NCBI GenBank assembly: GCA_902825875.1
Contig: CADECP010000001.1
Coordinates: 1 to 64,000, forward strand
Reading direction: 5' to 3'
Length of the DNA: 64,000 nt
Origin: an uncultured Acidobacteriota bacterium
GTDB lineage: Bacteria; Acidobacteriota; Blastocatellia; RBC074
The notes beneath the pieces were generated by a model that did not search any database, was not told the DNA's origin, and was given only the letters and a program-made list of their open reading frames with translations. Positions 26,504 through 37,025 of this stretch are shown piece by piece. Position 1 is the stretch's first letter, and each line of letters begins with the position of its first letter. Both the position numbers and the translations under genes were made by a program.

Positions 26504-28360
26504 ATGTCTGCTACGACACTCGAAGACGTGATCTCTTCTAAACAGGTCGAAGAGCTTGAAACTGTTACCATTCGCTTTGCCGGAGATTCCGGAGACGGTA
26601 TGCAGGTGACAGGCGGCCAATTCACTTCGACCTCAGCAATCATCGGAAACGACATTTCCACTTTGCCGGATTTTCCGGCTGAAATTCGTGCTCCAGCCGG
26701 TAGCTTGCCAGGCGTTTCCGGCTATCAATTGAATTTCAGCAGCCGCGACATCCGCACTCCAGGTGATGAGCCTCAAGTTTTGGTGGCAATGAATCCGGCG
26801 GCGCTGAAAACCAATCTTCCTGATTTGGAACCCGGCGGAATCCTGGTGGTCAACACCGACGAATTCAATGCCAACAATCTGAAAAAAGCCGGGTATGCCT
26901 CGAATCCAATTGAAGACGGTTCGCTGACAGGGTATCGCCTGTTCAAAGTTCCGATCACGTCGAACACCCTGAAGGCTCTGGAAAATTCGGCACTGCCGTT
27001 CAAACAGCAAGATCGCTGCAAAAACTTTTACGCGCTGGGGTTGATGTACTGGCTTTACGACCGTCCGATGGAACCGACGGTGAAATGGGTCAACGACAAG
27101 TTTGGCTCGAAGCCCGAAGTCGCCGACGCCAACATTCAGGTCATGCGCGCCGGATTCAATTACGCCGACACCACAGAACTGTTCACGACTCATTACAAAG
27201 TCGGCAAAGCCAAAATCAAACCCGGCAAATACCGCAACATCACCGGCAACGAAGCCACCGCCATCGGTTTCATCGCCGGAGCGCAATTGACCGGACGCCC
27301 GTTGTTTTACGGCAGTTACCCGATCACGCCTGCTTCGGACATCCTGCACGAACTTTCCAAGCACAAAAATTTCGGCGTGAAAACTTTTCAGGCTGAAGAC
27401 GAAATCGCTGCCATCGGTTCCGCCATCGGAGCTTCGTTCGCTGGCAGCATTGGCTTGACCGGAACCAGCGGCCCAGGCGTGGCGCTGAAATCCGAAGCCA
27501 TTGGTCTGGCCGTCATGACCGAATTACCTTTGGTGATTATTGACGTGCAACGCGGCGGCCCTTCAACCGGATTGCCGACCAAAACCGAACAGGCCGACTT
27601 GCTGCAAGCCATGTTTGGTCGCAACAGCGATTGCCCGGTTGGGATCGTTGCGCCTTCTACTCCTGGCGATTGTTTTGAAATGGCCATCGAAGCCGTCAAG
27701 CTGGCGACGAAGTACATGGCTCCGGTTTTCTACCTTTCCGATGGTTACATCGCCAACGGCTCTGAACCGTGGGAAATCCCTTCAATTGAGAGTTTGCCGG
27801 ATTTGACTGTTCAGTTCCGCACCGAAACCGAAGGCTTCTTCCCTTACCTGCGCGACGAAAAGACACTAGCTCGTCCGTGGGCTGTGCCGGGAACTCCGGG
27901 ATTGGAACATCGCATCGGCGGCATTGAAAAGAAACACATCACCGGCAACGTCAATTACGAACCGGACAATCACGATTTCATGGTTCGGCTGCGCGCTGAA
28001 AAGATTCAACGCATGCAGCAGGACATTCCGGACATTGAAATCTTTGGTGACAAAACCGGCAAAGTCCTGGTCTTGGGCTGGGGATCAACTTACGGAGCAA
28101 TCACCACAGCGGTTGAACAGTTGCGCGATCAGGGCAAATCGGTTTCCTCTGCGCATCTGAAATACCTGAACCCATTCCCGAAAAATCTGGGAGAAGTGCT
28201 GAAAAGCTATGAAACCGTCATCATCCCGGAACTGAATTTGGGGCAACTGGCAATGCTGATTCGCGCGCAATTTCTGGTTGACGCGGTCAGCTTTTCGCAA
28301 GTCAAAGGCAAACCATTCAAGGTTTCATCACTGGTCAACAAGATCAAAGAGTTTTTGTAA
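26504..28360 (+). CDS. korA: 2-oxoacid:ferredoxin oxidoreductase, alpha subunit (KorA type)
   Basis: 618 residues from the ATG at 26504, preferred over a TTG at 26492 that abuts the GGAG. A gamma-like domain comes first (IRFAGDSGDGMQVTGGQF, ~20-37), then the pyrimidine/domain II part (LTGRPLFYGSYPITPASD, FQAEDEIAAIGSAIGASFAG, GTSGPGVALKSEAIGLA, DVQRGGPSTGLPTKTEQ). This fused gamma-alpha layout is typical of KorA, which with KorB oxidatively decarboxylates 2-oxoglutarate to succinyl-CoA and reduces ferredoxin, or runs in reverse. KorB is encoded two genes down, with a Uma2-family gene between. The exact 2-oxoacid is not proven by sequence. Confidence 0.92.
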   Translation: MSATTLEDVISSKQVEELETVTIRFAGDSGDGMQVTGGQFTSTSAIIGNDISTLPDFPAEIRAPAGSLPGVSGYQLNFSSRDIRTPGDEPQVLVAMNPAALKTNLPDLEPGGILVVNTDEFNANNLKKAGYASNPIEDGSLTGYRLFKVPITSNTLKALENSALPFKQQDRCKNFYALGLMYWLYDRPMEPTVKWVNDKFGSKPEVADANIQVMRAGFNYADTTELFTTHYKVGKAKIKPGKYRNITGNEATAIGFIAGAQLTGRPLFYGSYPITPASDILHELSKHKNFGVKTFQAEDEIAAIGSAIGASFAGSIGLTGTSGPGVALKSEAIGLAVMTELPLVIIDVQRGGPSTGLPTKTEQADLLQAMFGRNSDCPVGIVAPSTPGDCFEMAIEAVKLATKYMAPVFYLSDGYIANGSEPWEIPSIESLPDLTVQFRTETEGFFPYLRDEKTLARPWAVPGTPGLEHRIGGIEKKHITGNVNYEPDNHDFMVRLRAEKIQRMQQDIPDIEIFGDKTGKVLVLGWGSTYGAITTAVEQLRDQGKSVSSAHLKYLNPFPKNLGEVLKSYETVIIPELNLGQLAMLIRAQFLVDAVSFSQVKGKPFKVSSLVNKIKEFL

Positions 28361-28379
28361 TTCTCTGAGAGGTGTTCAG

Positions 28380-28934
28380 ATGGTTACATATCAGCAGGCC
28401 AAAGAAGCGACAATCGAAGACCTTTACAAAGTTGAGGGCAAGGCGGAGATCGTCAACGGAAAGGTGGTGCTTATGCCTCCAACAGGCGATGAGCCGGGGC
28501 GCGCAGGGTTTGAAGTTGCAGTGCATTTGCGTCAGCACGCAAAAGAAACTGGAATGGGCCGGGCGTATAGCGATAACGTTGGGTTCACCGTTAATTTGCC
28601 CAATCGCAAATCACTCAGCCCCGACGCTGCTTATTATATTGGTCAATCGGCTGGCATGAAGTTTCTGGAAGGCTCACCGGTTTTTGCCGTTGAAGTTCGA
28701 AGCGAAAACGATTACGGCCAAGCCGCAGAGCGCCAGATGGCTGAAAAACGAGCCGATTATTTTGCCGCCGGAACTTTGGTAGTTTGGGACGTGGACTTGC
28801 TAAGCGAAGACGTCGTCAAGTCGTATCACGCTGGCGACCCTGAAACCCCAACGATCTTTCGACGCGGCGAAATCGCCGATGCTGAGCCAGCGGTTCCTGG
28901 TTGGCGAATGCCTGTTGATGACCTGTTTTCCTAA
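28380..28934 (+). CDS. Uma2-family (DUF820) PD-(D/E)XK protein
   Basis: 184 residues from the ATG at 28380, with GAGAGG upstream; the longer frame overlaps korA. The pattern fits Uma2: YQQAKEATIEDL at the start, KAEIVNGKVVLMPP, LSPDAAYYI, FAVEVRSENDYGQAAERQMAEKRADYFAAG and LVVWDVDLLSEDVVKSY. The D, E-V-x-S and K residues of the nuclease-like core are present. Uma2 genes are abundant in cyanobacteria and soil bacteria, with poorly known function, probably DNA-related. Oddly it sits 19 bp after korA and 34 bp before korB, splitting an enzyme operon, which suggests insertion without disrupting co-transcription. Confidence 0.85.
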   Translation: MVTYQQAKEATIEDLYKVEGKAEIVNGKVVLMPPTGDEPGRAGFEVAVHLRQHAKETGMGRAYSDNVGFTVNLPNRKSLSPDAAYYIGQSAGMKFLEGSPVFAVEVRSENDYGQAAERQMAEKRADYFAAGTLVVWDVDLLSEDVVKSYHAGDPETPTIFRRGEIADAEPAVPGWRMPVDDLFS

Positions 28935-28968
28935 AACGAGAGTTTATTTTAACGACGAGAAAAGAATC

Positions 28969-30006
28969 ATGAGTGAACTTACCAATGGGGCGGCGACGCC
29001 CGTCAAACTAACGCGCAAAGATTTCGTCACCGACCAGGAAGTTCGGTGGTGTCCGGGTTGCGGAGATTATTCAATTCTGGCGGCTGTCCAAAAAGTCATG
29101 CCGGAACTCGGCATTCCTAAAGAAAAGATCGTGTTCATTTCCGGCATCGGTTGTTCAAGCCGCTTTCCGTACTACATGAACACTTACGGCTTTCACACCA
29201 TTCACGGACGCGCTCCGGCGCTGGCCACCGGTGTCAAAGCCGCCAATCCTGATTTGCAAGTTTGGGTGATTACAGGCGACGGCGACTCGCTTTCCATCGG
29301 CGGCAATCATTTCATCCACGCTTTACGCCGAAACATTAACCTGAAAATTGTGTTGTTCAACAACCGGATTTACGGATTGACGAAAGGGCAATACTCACCA
29401 ACTTCCGAACTTGGCAAAAAGAACAAATCGGCTCCAATGGGCACGATTGATTATCCTATCAATCCGCTGAGCTTGGCTTTTGCAGCCGAAGCGACTTTTG
29501 TCGGACGTTCGATGGACACCGACCCGAAGCATTTGAGCACGATGGTTGAAAAACTGGCCGCGCACAAAGGCTCCGGTGTTCTGGAGGTTTACCAAAACTG
29601 CAACATCTTCAATGACGGTGCTTTCAAGGGCTTCAACGAACGCGATGTCAGGGACGACCGAATGCTTTATCTGGAACACGGCAAGCCGCTGGTCTTCGGC
29701 AAGGACAAATCCAAAGGCATTCGTCTGAAAGGCGTAACCCCTGAAGTTGTGACCATTGGCGAAAACGGAGTGACGGTTGACGACCTGCTGGTTCACGATG
29801 AAAATGCGCCCGAACCCAGTTTGTCATACATCATCGGACGCATGGAGTATCCCGAATACCCTGTGCCAATGGGCATCTTTCGTTCGGTCAGCAAACCGAC
29901 TTACGAAGACATGCTCACCAATCAGGTCGAATCGGCAGTTGCCGCCAAAGGCGCTGGCAGTCTGGAAAAGCTGATTAACAGCGGAGAAACCTGGACGATT
30001 AACTAA
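28969..30006 (+). CDS. korB: 2-oxoacid:ferredoxin oxidoreductase, beta subunit (KorB type)
   Basis: 345 residues from the ATG at 28969, with a GAGAAAAG-type ribosome site. CPGCGDYSILAAVQKVMPE carries cluster-ligand cysteines, with GIGCSSRFPYYMNTYGFHTIHGRAPALATGVKAA following. GDGDSLSIGGNHFIHALRRN and FNNRIYGLTKGQ form the thiamine-diphosphate site (GDG...N). It is the catalytic partner of KorA. A 7-bp-arm hairpin and the NuoI-like gene follow, indicating one transcription unit. Confidence 0.93.
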   Translation: MSELTNGAATPVKLTRKDFVTDQEVRWCPGCGDYSILAAVQKVMPELGIPKEKIVFISGIGCSSRFPYYMNTYGFHTIHGRAPALATGVKAANPDLQVWVITGDGDSLSIGGNHFIHALRRNINLKIVLFNNRIYGLTKGQYSPTSELGKKNKSAPMGTIDYPINPLSLAFAAEATFVGRSMDTDPKHLSTMVEKLAAHKGSGVLEVYQNCNIFNDGAFKGFNERDVRDDRMLYLEHGKPLVFGKDKSKGIRLKGVTPEVVTIGENGVTVDDLLVHDENAPEPSLSYIIGRMEYPEYPVPMGIFRSVSKPTYEDMLTNQVESAVAAKGAGSLEKLINSGETWTIN

Positions 30007-30013
30007 TAGGAGC

Positions 30014-30030
30014 GCAGGCGTCTCGCCTGC
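30014..30030 (+). repeat. Short perfect hairpin in the korB-nuoI gap
   Basis: GCAGGCG TCT CGCCTGC has 7-bp arms and a 3-base loop, directly after TAGGAGC downstream of korB. There is no T run, so it is unlikely to terminate. It may adjust mRNA stability or be a small dispersed repeat. Confidence 0.6.
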
Positions 30031-30041
30031 CAAAATTCAAA

Positions 30042-30602
30042 ATGTCTTTTCTTTCAAACATTATCAGCACCGTAAAAGATGTGGTTGAAGTCGCTCGCAC
30101 CACAGCGCAAGGCATGAGCGTCACGCTCAGCCACATCCCAACCAAAAAAGAAACAGTCTCTTACCCCGAAGAAGCCGTCACGATTTATCGCCGCTTCCGA
30201 GGCGAACACTTTCTGGACGTAAATGAAGACGGCAAGGAACGTTGCGTATCGTGCTTTTTGTGCGCGGCGGCTTGCCCGGCGGATGCGATTTACATCGAAG
30301 GCGCAGAAGACCCGCGCCCGTATGCCGATCGCGTTTCGATGGATCATCGCTACGCCAGGATTTACCAGATTGATTATGGGCGCTGCATTCTGTGCGGATT
30401 TTGCGTAGACGCCTGCCCGACCGATGCCATCAATCACGGCCACAACTTCGAGTGGGCTGTCTACACCCCGGGCGAACTGGTTAAAGACAAAGAATACCTG
30501 CTCGGCAATAAATGGCGCGAACCGGATGTCGAACCGACTCCGGCGCAACGACCGCTGGCCGCCAAACAGAAAATGGACAAGCTGAACATCGTTCTGAAGT
30601 AA
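30042..30602 (+). CDS. nuoI: NuoI-like 2x[4Fe-4S] ferredoxin subunit
   Basis: 186 residues. CVSCFLCAAACPADAI and CILCGFCVDACPTDAI give two four-cysteine cluster motifs in the NuoI arrangement. The N-terminal AQGMSVTLSHIPTKK and VTIYRRFRGEHFL also match NuoI, which carries clusters N6a/N6b of respiratory complex I. The remaining complex I genes are not here. Placement directly behind korA-korB suggests it either accepts electrons from the oxoacid oxidoreductase or lets that enzyme feed complex I. The C-terminal ~40 residues are less conserved. Confidence 0.88.
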   Translation: MSFLSNIISTVKDVVEVARTTAQGMSVTLSHIPTKKETVSYPEEAVTIYRRFRGEHFLDVNEDGKERCVSCFLCAAACPADAIYIEGAEDPRPYADRVSMDHRYARIYQIDYGRCILCGFCVDACPTDAINHGHNFEWAVYTPGELVKDKEYLLGNKWREPDVEPTPAQRPLAAKQKMDKLNIVLK

Positions 30603-30634
30603 CAACCGCGAAATTAACCGGGCCGTTAAATTGT

Positions 30635-30681
30635 CATCGCGCAGTCGAAAGTAATCCTTCGGTTGCGCGATGATGCTTTTT
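30635..30681 (+). terminator. Terminator after the kor-nuoI operon
   Basis: CATCGCGCA (30635-30643) pairs with TGCGCGATG (30664-30672), with further imperfect pairing toward the loop, then GCTTTTTAAG. It separates the metabolic operon from the PHP-SMC pair. Confidence 0.75.
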
Positions 30682-30728
30682 AAGCTTCAATTTCTCAGCT
30701 TCACGATCAAGCGACGAGCACAACCCTT

Positions 30729-33380
30729 ATGAAAACATCAGAGGAAAACCAGTTTGAAACCTTCCGCTATGGTGCTGCCTGGGTGCGAGCGGATTTCCAC
30801 CTGCACACCAAGGCCGACAAGGAATTTAAGTACACCGAAGATGAAAATTACTTTGTCGCCAACTATGTTGCAGGTCTTCGCTCAGCCAATATCCAAATAG
30901 GTGTCATCGCCAACCATAACAAATTCGATGTTGAAGAATATAAAACCCTGTGTAAGAACGCCCGGAAAGAAGAAATTCTGTTGTTACCCGGTGTCGAACT
31001 TTCCATCCGTGATGGGAAGAATGCGATTCATACGGTGATCGTCTTCAGTGATGAGTGGCTACAAAATGGCAACGATCACATCAATCCATTCCTGACAATC
31101 GCATTCGAGGGGAAAACGCCAAGCCAGTATGAGCATGAAAATGGTCAGACTTCCATTGGACTGGTGGAAACGATCAGGAAGCTGGAAGGCTATCACAAGG
31201 ACTTTTTTCTGGTTTTTGCTCACGTTGAGCAGACAAGTGGCTTGTGGGAAGCGCTAGAGGGCAGGCGGTTGATGGAACTCGGCAAAGACGAGCTTTTCCG
31301 TCGCCGCACGCTTGGCTTTCAAAAAGTTCGCACTCACGACAAGCCTGACAAGAAGTGCCGGGTAAAGGTGACACAATGGTTGGGCGATTGGTATCCGGCA
31401 GAGGTTGAAGGCTCCGATTGCAAGGCGATCGAACAGATTGGCAACGGGCAAAAATCCTTTCTCAAACTCGGCGATCTGACCTTTGAATCGGTGAAATACG
31501 CTCTGCTGGATCATCAGAACAGAGTGGCAATAGAGCCAGTGACTTATTCGCACTCGCACATCCGCAGCATCGCTTTTGAAGGCGGCGCTCTGGACGGAAA
31601 GGAAATCGCTTTTTCGCCAGAATTGAACTGCCTGATTGGCATTCGTGGCAGCGGCAAATCGTCAATTCTGGAATGTTTGCGGTATGCGCTGGATATTCAA
31701 CTTGGCGAAAAAGCGGTGGATGATGAGTACAAGAAGGATTTGTTGCGGCACGTGCTACGTAGCGGTGGAAAAATCGTTGTCAAAGCGATAGATCGCTTCG
31801 GCCAGCCATTCGAGGTTCATCGCATTCTCAACCAATCGCCAGATGTTTTCGTTAACGGCCAGCGGCAACTTGGGATTTCCATCCGCGAAACCATCATTCA
31901 TCAACCGATTTACTTCGGCCAAAAAGACCTTTCCAATTCTGGCAAAGGTTTCGAGCGCGATCTGGTTGAAAAACTCTTGGGAGAAAAACTGCAAGATGTC
32001 CGTCGCCGAATTGAAGAGCAAAAAGCGCAAGTGGATTCGGTCGTTAAACGGCTGGATCAACTGGCCAAAGGCGAAGATCAGATCAAGGAATATCAGGGCA
32101 AAAAACAAGACGCGGAATTCCGGCTGCTAGTGTTTAAGAGGCTCGGCGTGGAAGAGAAACTCCAGCGGCAAGTGGGATTCGAGGCGGACGGCAGGAAAAT
32201 CGCGGACACAATTGCGCTTGTGGAGCAATGCCTGACTGTGCTGGGAGATTTCCTGCAAACGTTTGAAGACGACGTAAACAACATTCGACGTTATACATCG
32301 GCAGAAAACGCCGAGTTTATGTCTGAGTTCTTTGGACTTTATGACCGTTTTCTCAACGCTTTTGCCGCTATCAAAAACAGTAAAGAAGAAAGCTCCGCGT
32401 CTTTGGCGGCTCAGCGACAAAAACGCCAGGACTTCATTCGATTAGAACAGGAACAGAAAGATCAGTTTGCTGAAGTTCAGCGACAAATAGCGGCAGAGCT
32501 CAAAAGCCAGGGAGTGCCTTCAATCCAGGCCGATGATTTTCTGAAGTTGCGTCGAACCGTCGAGCAGGCAACACAGATGCTTGAAGCTCTGGCCAAACAG
32601 CAAGCCACGATGGCAGCAATCGAACATGAGCTTTGGGCTGAGCTTGGAGCCTTGCAGGATTTATGGCACGAAGAATTCAAACAGGTGCAAGCCGAGCTTG
32701 CCAAAGTGAACGCGCACCACACTTCGCTGACACTGGAAACGGAGTTCAAAGGCGACAAAGGCGCGATGCTGGCTTTTATGAAAGAAATGTTCAAAGGCAG
32801 CAAATTGCGGGAAAGCACATTGAACACACTGGTCGAAGATTACGCGGACTTCGGCGAAATGTGGCGGCAGTGGCCGGAAGCTCGCGCCAAATCAGGCAGC
32901 AATCCCGAAGTCTTTAATGATTACTTTCGCCGGAACCTGACGACATTGTTGACTTGGCAACCGCCGAACCGTTTCACGATCGAATATCGCGGCAAAGAAC
33001 TGAAGGATCACTCGCTTGGCCAGCGAGCTTCGGCTTTGATCCTGTTCATTCTCAGCCAACAAAATAACGACCTCGTTATCATTGACCAGCCAGAAGATGA
33101 CCTGGATAACCAGACGATTTACGCCGATGTCATCAAGTTGATCTGTGAAATGAAGGGAAAGACTCAATTCATCTTTGCCACACACAACGCAAACTTCCCC
33201 GTGCTCGGAGATGCTGAGCAAGTGCTCGCCTGTCAGTACGCGAACGATCAAATCTCCATCCGCGCAGGCGGAGTTGATAGCGCCGTGATTCAGCAGGAAA
33301 TCGTCAACATCATGGAAGGCGGCGAAGAGGCGTTTCAACGGCGCAAGGAAATTTATCAGATATGGAAACCTCGGAACTGA
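30729..33380 (+). CDS. PHP-domain / SMC-like ATPase fusion (TrlF-like)
   Basis: 883 residues. An N-terminal PHP phosphoesterase domain has RADFHLHTKAD (~20-30), IANHNKF, LLPGVELS and FAHVEQ. An SMC/RecF-type ATPase follows, with Walker A GIRGSGKSSIL at about 306-316, YFGQKDLSNSGKGFERDLVEKLLG, a long coiled coil (~415-670), a signature-like HSLGQRASALI at about 761-771, and Walker B LVIIDQPEDDLDNQT just after. The layout resembles proteins called TrlF-family ATPases. PHP domains hydrolyse phosphodiesters, and SMC-type ATPases act on DNA ends or structures, so a nucleic-acid-processing defence enzyme is a fair inference. It overlaps the AlbA_2 gene by 19 bp. Confidence 0.83.
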   Translation: MKTSEENQFETFRYGAAWVRADFHLHTKADKEFKYTEDENYFVANYVAGLRSANIQIGVIANHNKFDVEEYKTLCKNARKEEILLLPGVELSIRDGKNAIHTVIVFSDEWLQNGNDHINPFLTIAFEGKTPSQYEHENGQTSIGLVETIRKLEGYHKDFFLVFAHVEQTSGLWEALEGRRLMELGKDELFRRRTLGFQKVRTHDKPDKKCRVKVTQWLGDWYPAEVEGSDCKAIEQIGNGQKSFLKLGDLTFESVKYALLDHQNRVAIEPVTYSHSHIRSIAFEGGALDGKEIAFSPELNCLIGIRGSGKSSILECLRYALDIQLGEKAVDDEYKKDLLRHVLRSGGKIVVKAIDRFGQPFEVHRILNQSPDVFVNGQRQLGISIRETIIHQPIYFGQKDLSNSGKGFERDLVEKLLGEKLQDVRRRIEEQKAQVDSVVKRLDQLAKGEDQIKEYQGKKQDAEFRLLVFKRLGVEEKLQRQVGFEADGRKIADTIALVEQCLTVLGDFLQTFEDDVNNIRRYTSAENAEFMSEFFGLYDRFLNAFAAIKNSKEESSASLAAQRQKRQDFIRLEQEQKDQFAEVQRQIAAELKSQGVPSIQADDFLKLRRTVEQATQMLEALAKQQATMAAIEHELWAELGALQDLWHEEFKQVQAELAKVNAHHTSLTLETEFKGDKGAMLAFMKEMFKGSKLRESTLNTLVEDYADFGEMWRQWPEARAKSGSNPEVFNDYFRRNLTTLLTWQPPNRFTIEYRGKELKDHSLGQRASALILFILSQQNNDLVIIDQPEDDLDNQTIYADVIKLICEMKGKTQFIFATHNANFPVLGDAEQVLACQYANDQISIRAGGVDSAVIQQEIVNIMEGGEEAFQRRKEIYQIWKPRN

Positions 33381-34528
33381 TCGAAACCATCGGGCGCGGC
33401 GAAGACAGCCGTCACCAATTCAAAGAAGATTTTCGCAATGCGGACTCGCTTGCGGCTGAAATCGTCGCGTTCAGCAACACGGATGGCGGGCAATTGTTGA
33501 TTGGAGTCAGCGATTCCGGTCAGGTGACTGGCTTAAGCGCCGAAGACATTGGCCGATTGAATCAGCTGGTTTCCAACGCCGCGTCGCAATCCGTTCGACC
33601 GCCAATCAATCCACGAACCGAAAACATAGCTCATCCAAATGGGTTGGTGCTTGTGGTGACAGTGCCTCCTGGCGTCAGTAAACCCTATCAAGACAAAGAC
33701 GGCACGATCTGGGTAAAAAGCGGCGCGGATAAACGGCGCGCGACTTCGCGCGAAGAAATTCAGCGCATGTTTCAAACGGCTGGATTGATTCACGGCGACG
33801 AACTCCCAGCCAATGGGTTAAGCGTTGGCGACCTTGACCTGGATTACTTCAGCGAGTTTTTTCAACGAGAGTTTGAAGAGTCACTGGAAGACCAACAATT
33901 ACCACTGCCCAAATTGATGGAAAACATGAATCTGGCCAGAGAATCTGTTCTTAACATTGCCGGAGCTTTACTGTTTGCCGCTCGCCCGCAGTTTCGGTTG
34001 CCGGTTTTTATTGTCAAAGCTGCCTGTTATCCCGGCAATGAAATTGATGACAGCCAATATCTGGATAGCCAGGACATCACAGGCAAACTCGCCGATGTGT
34101 TTCAGAAAAGCCTGGGCTTTGTTGTCAGGAATCTAAGCCGTGTGCAGTCCAATCAAAGCGTGAATTCAACTGGCGAATCTGAAATCCCGCGCATCACGCT
34201 GGAAGAGTTGTTGGCCAATGCGCTGATTCACCGGGACTATTTCATTTCCGCGCCGGTGCGAATTTTCGTCTTTGCCAATCGGGTTGAAATCATCAGTCCA
34301 GGTCATCTGCCCAACAACCTGACCATCGAAAATATCAAAAGTGGCAACTCGAACATACGCAATCCGATACTGGCTTCGTTTGCCGCCAAACTTCTTCCAT
34401 ACCGTGGACTCGGTTCCGGCATCCTGCGCGCAATCAAAGCCTACCCGATGATTGAGTTTACAGATGACCGTATCGGGAACCAGTTCAAAGTCACAATCCC
34501 ATTGAATCAAGCGAAGCCACAAAGCTAA
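33362..34528 (+). CDS. AlbA_2 (Schlafen-type) nucleic-acid-binding protein with C-terminal ATP-binding domain
   Basis: 388 residues; the start overlaps the end of the PHP-SMC gene by 19 bp, with AAGGAA upstream. The AlbA_2/Schlafen domain spans ~5-140: EDSRHQFKEDF, AAEIVAFSNTDGGQLLIGVSDSGQVTGL and TIWVKSGADKRRATSREEIQRMF. The C-terminal part (~270-385) matches the HATPase_c_4-like region: LEELLANALIHRDYF, VEIISPGHLPNNLTIEN, NPILASFAAKL and GLGSGILRAIKAYP. Such proteins are often annotated as putative transcriptional regulators or DNA-binding ATPases, and the AlbA_2 fold is related to Schlafen RNases. Tight overlap with the PHP-SMC ATPase points to one functional pair. Confidence 0.85.
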   Translation: METSELIETIGRGEDSRHQFKEDFRNADSLAAEIVAFSNTDGGQLLIGVSDSGQVTGLSAEDIGRLNQLVSNAASQSVRPPINPRTENIAHPNGLVLVVTVPPGVSKPYQDKDGTIWVKSGADKRRATSREEIQRMFQTAGLIHGDELPANGLSVGDLDLDYFSEFFQREFEESLEDQQLPLPKLMENMNLARESVLNIAGALLFAARPQFRLPVFIVKAACYPGNEIDDSQYLDSQDITGKLADVFQKSLGFVVRNLSRVQSNQSVNSTGESEIPRITLEELLANALIHRDYFISAPVRIFVFANRVEIISPGHLPNNLTIENIKSGNSNIRNPILASFAAKLLPYRGLGSGILRAIKAYPMIEFTDDRIGNQFKVTIPLNQAKPQS

Positions 34529-34583
34529 GAAAAAAACTCTTGCTTTGGTTTTGACGGATGGCTGATTGATTGTGGTCGGAAAA

Positions 34584-35090
34584 CTATTCCGGTTTCTTCG
34601 CTTCGATCGCCGAAGTTGCCGGTTTGGCGCGTTTGGCTTTGAGTTCTTTGACGATGGCGTCGGCGAGGTTTGGTTCGATTTCTCCGCCGAGCGAACTGGC
34701 TGTGGTTCCGGCCAGGATGCGTTGCGTCACTGGTTCAATGACGTTGCAGGTGAATCGAGTCGTCAATCGTTTGCGCGTGATTTCCAAAATCAAGTCGGCG
34801 TTCAGATGGCTGCGAGTAATTTCCAGCCCCATTTCTGTGAACTCTTTGCGTTTGAGCAATTCGCGTTCGAGCTTTTCCTTGTTCATAAACGATGATTTCG
34901 GACGAATGAACAGCAAGCGCGCCTGGCGCAAGGCTTCGGGGCCGGGAAGTTCGCTGATCGGAGTCGTGGGGCGAACGAGTTTGGGTTCCTGGGTTTTGCC
35001 GGGTTCTTGAAAAGCCGTTTGTGGCAAGTTGGTGGGTGACGCCGATTTTACGGCAAGACTCAGCAACAAAAAGAGGGCGATCTGTCGCAT
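34584..35090 (-). CDS. Secreted protein of unknown function
   Basis: 168 residues with AAAGGAG 6 bp before the ATG. A signal peptide is evident (MRQIALFLLLSLAVKSAS). The central part contains ALRQARLLFIRPKSS, LERELLKRKEFTEMGLEITRS and ADLILEITRKRLTTRFTCNVIEP, a pattern seen in small exported proteins of Acidobacteriota whose role is unknown to me. It is convergent with the AlbA_2 gene and divergent from pyrG; no linked gene suggests a function. Confidence 0.7.
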   Translation of the reverse strand: MRQIALFLLLSLAVKSASPTNLPQTAFQEPGKTQEPKLVRPTTPISELPGPEALRQARLLFIRPKSSFMNKEKLERELLKRKEFTEMGLEITRSHLNADLILEITRKRLTTRFTCNVIEPVTQRILAGTTASSLGGEIEPNLADAIVKELKAKRAKPATSAIEAKKPE

Positions 35091-35353
35091 GGTTGTTCTC
35101 CTTTGTTTGAACAGATTTGGGCTAAAACGAAGGCCAGCTTATGCAAAAAAGAAATCCGTTGAGGGGATGGCTGGGACAGTTTTTGTGATTAAGGCGGTGG
35201 TGGGCGAACTGCCACAGCAAAAGTCATCGGCCAATTGACGCTCCGCCGCGAAGTGTTTACTCTTGCGCTTACCACTCGTAAGCAAACCAAGTTCACCGAA
35301 AATCTGAATGCCCCTACAGCTTCAACCAATGAAAACCGTCCAGAGGAGTTGAG

Positions 35354-37003
<1,650 letters not shown>

Positions 37004-37025
37004 CACAAATCTTCCGAAGAAATAA

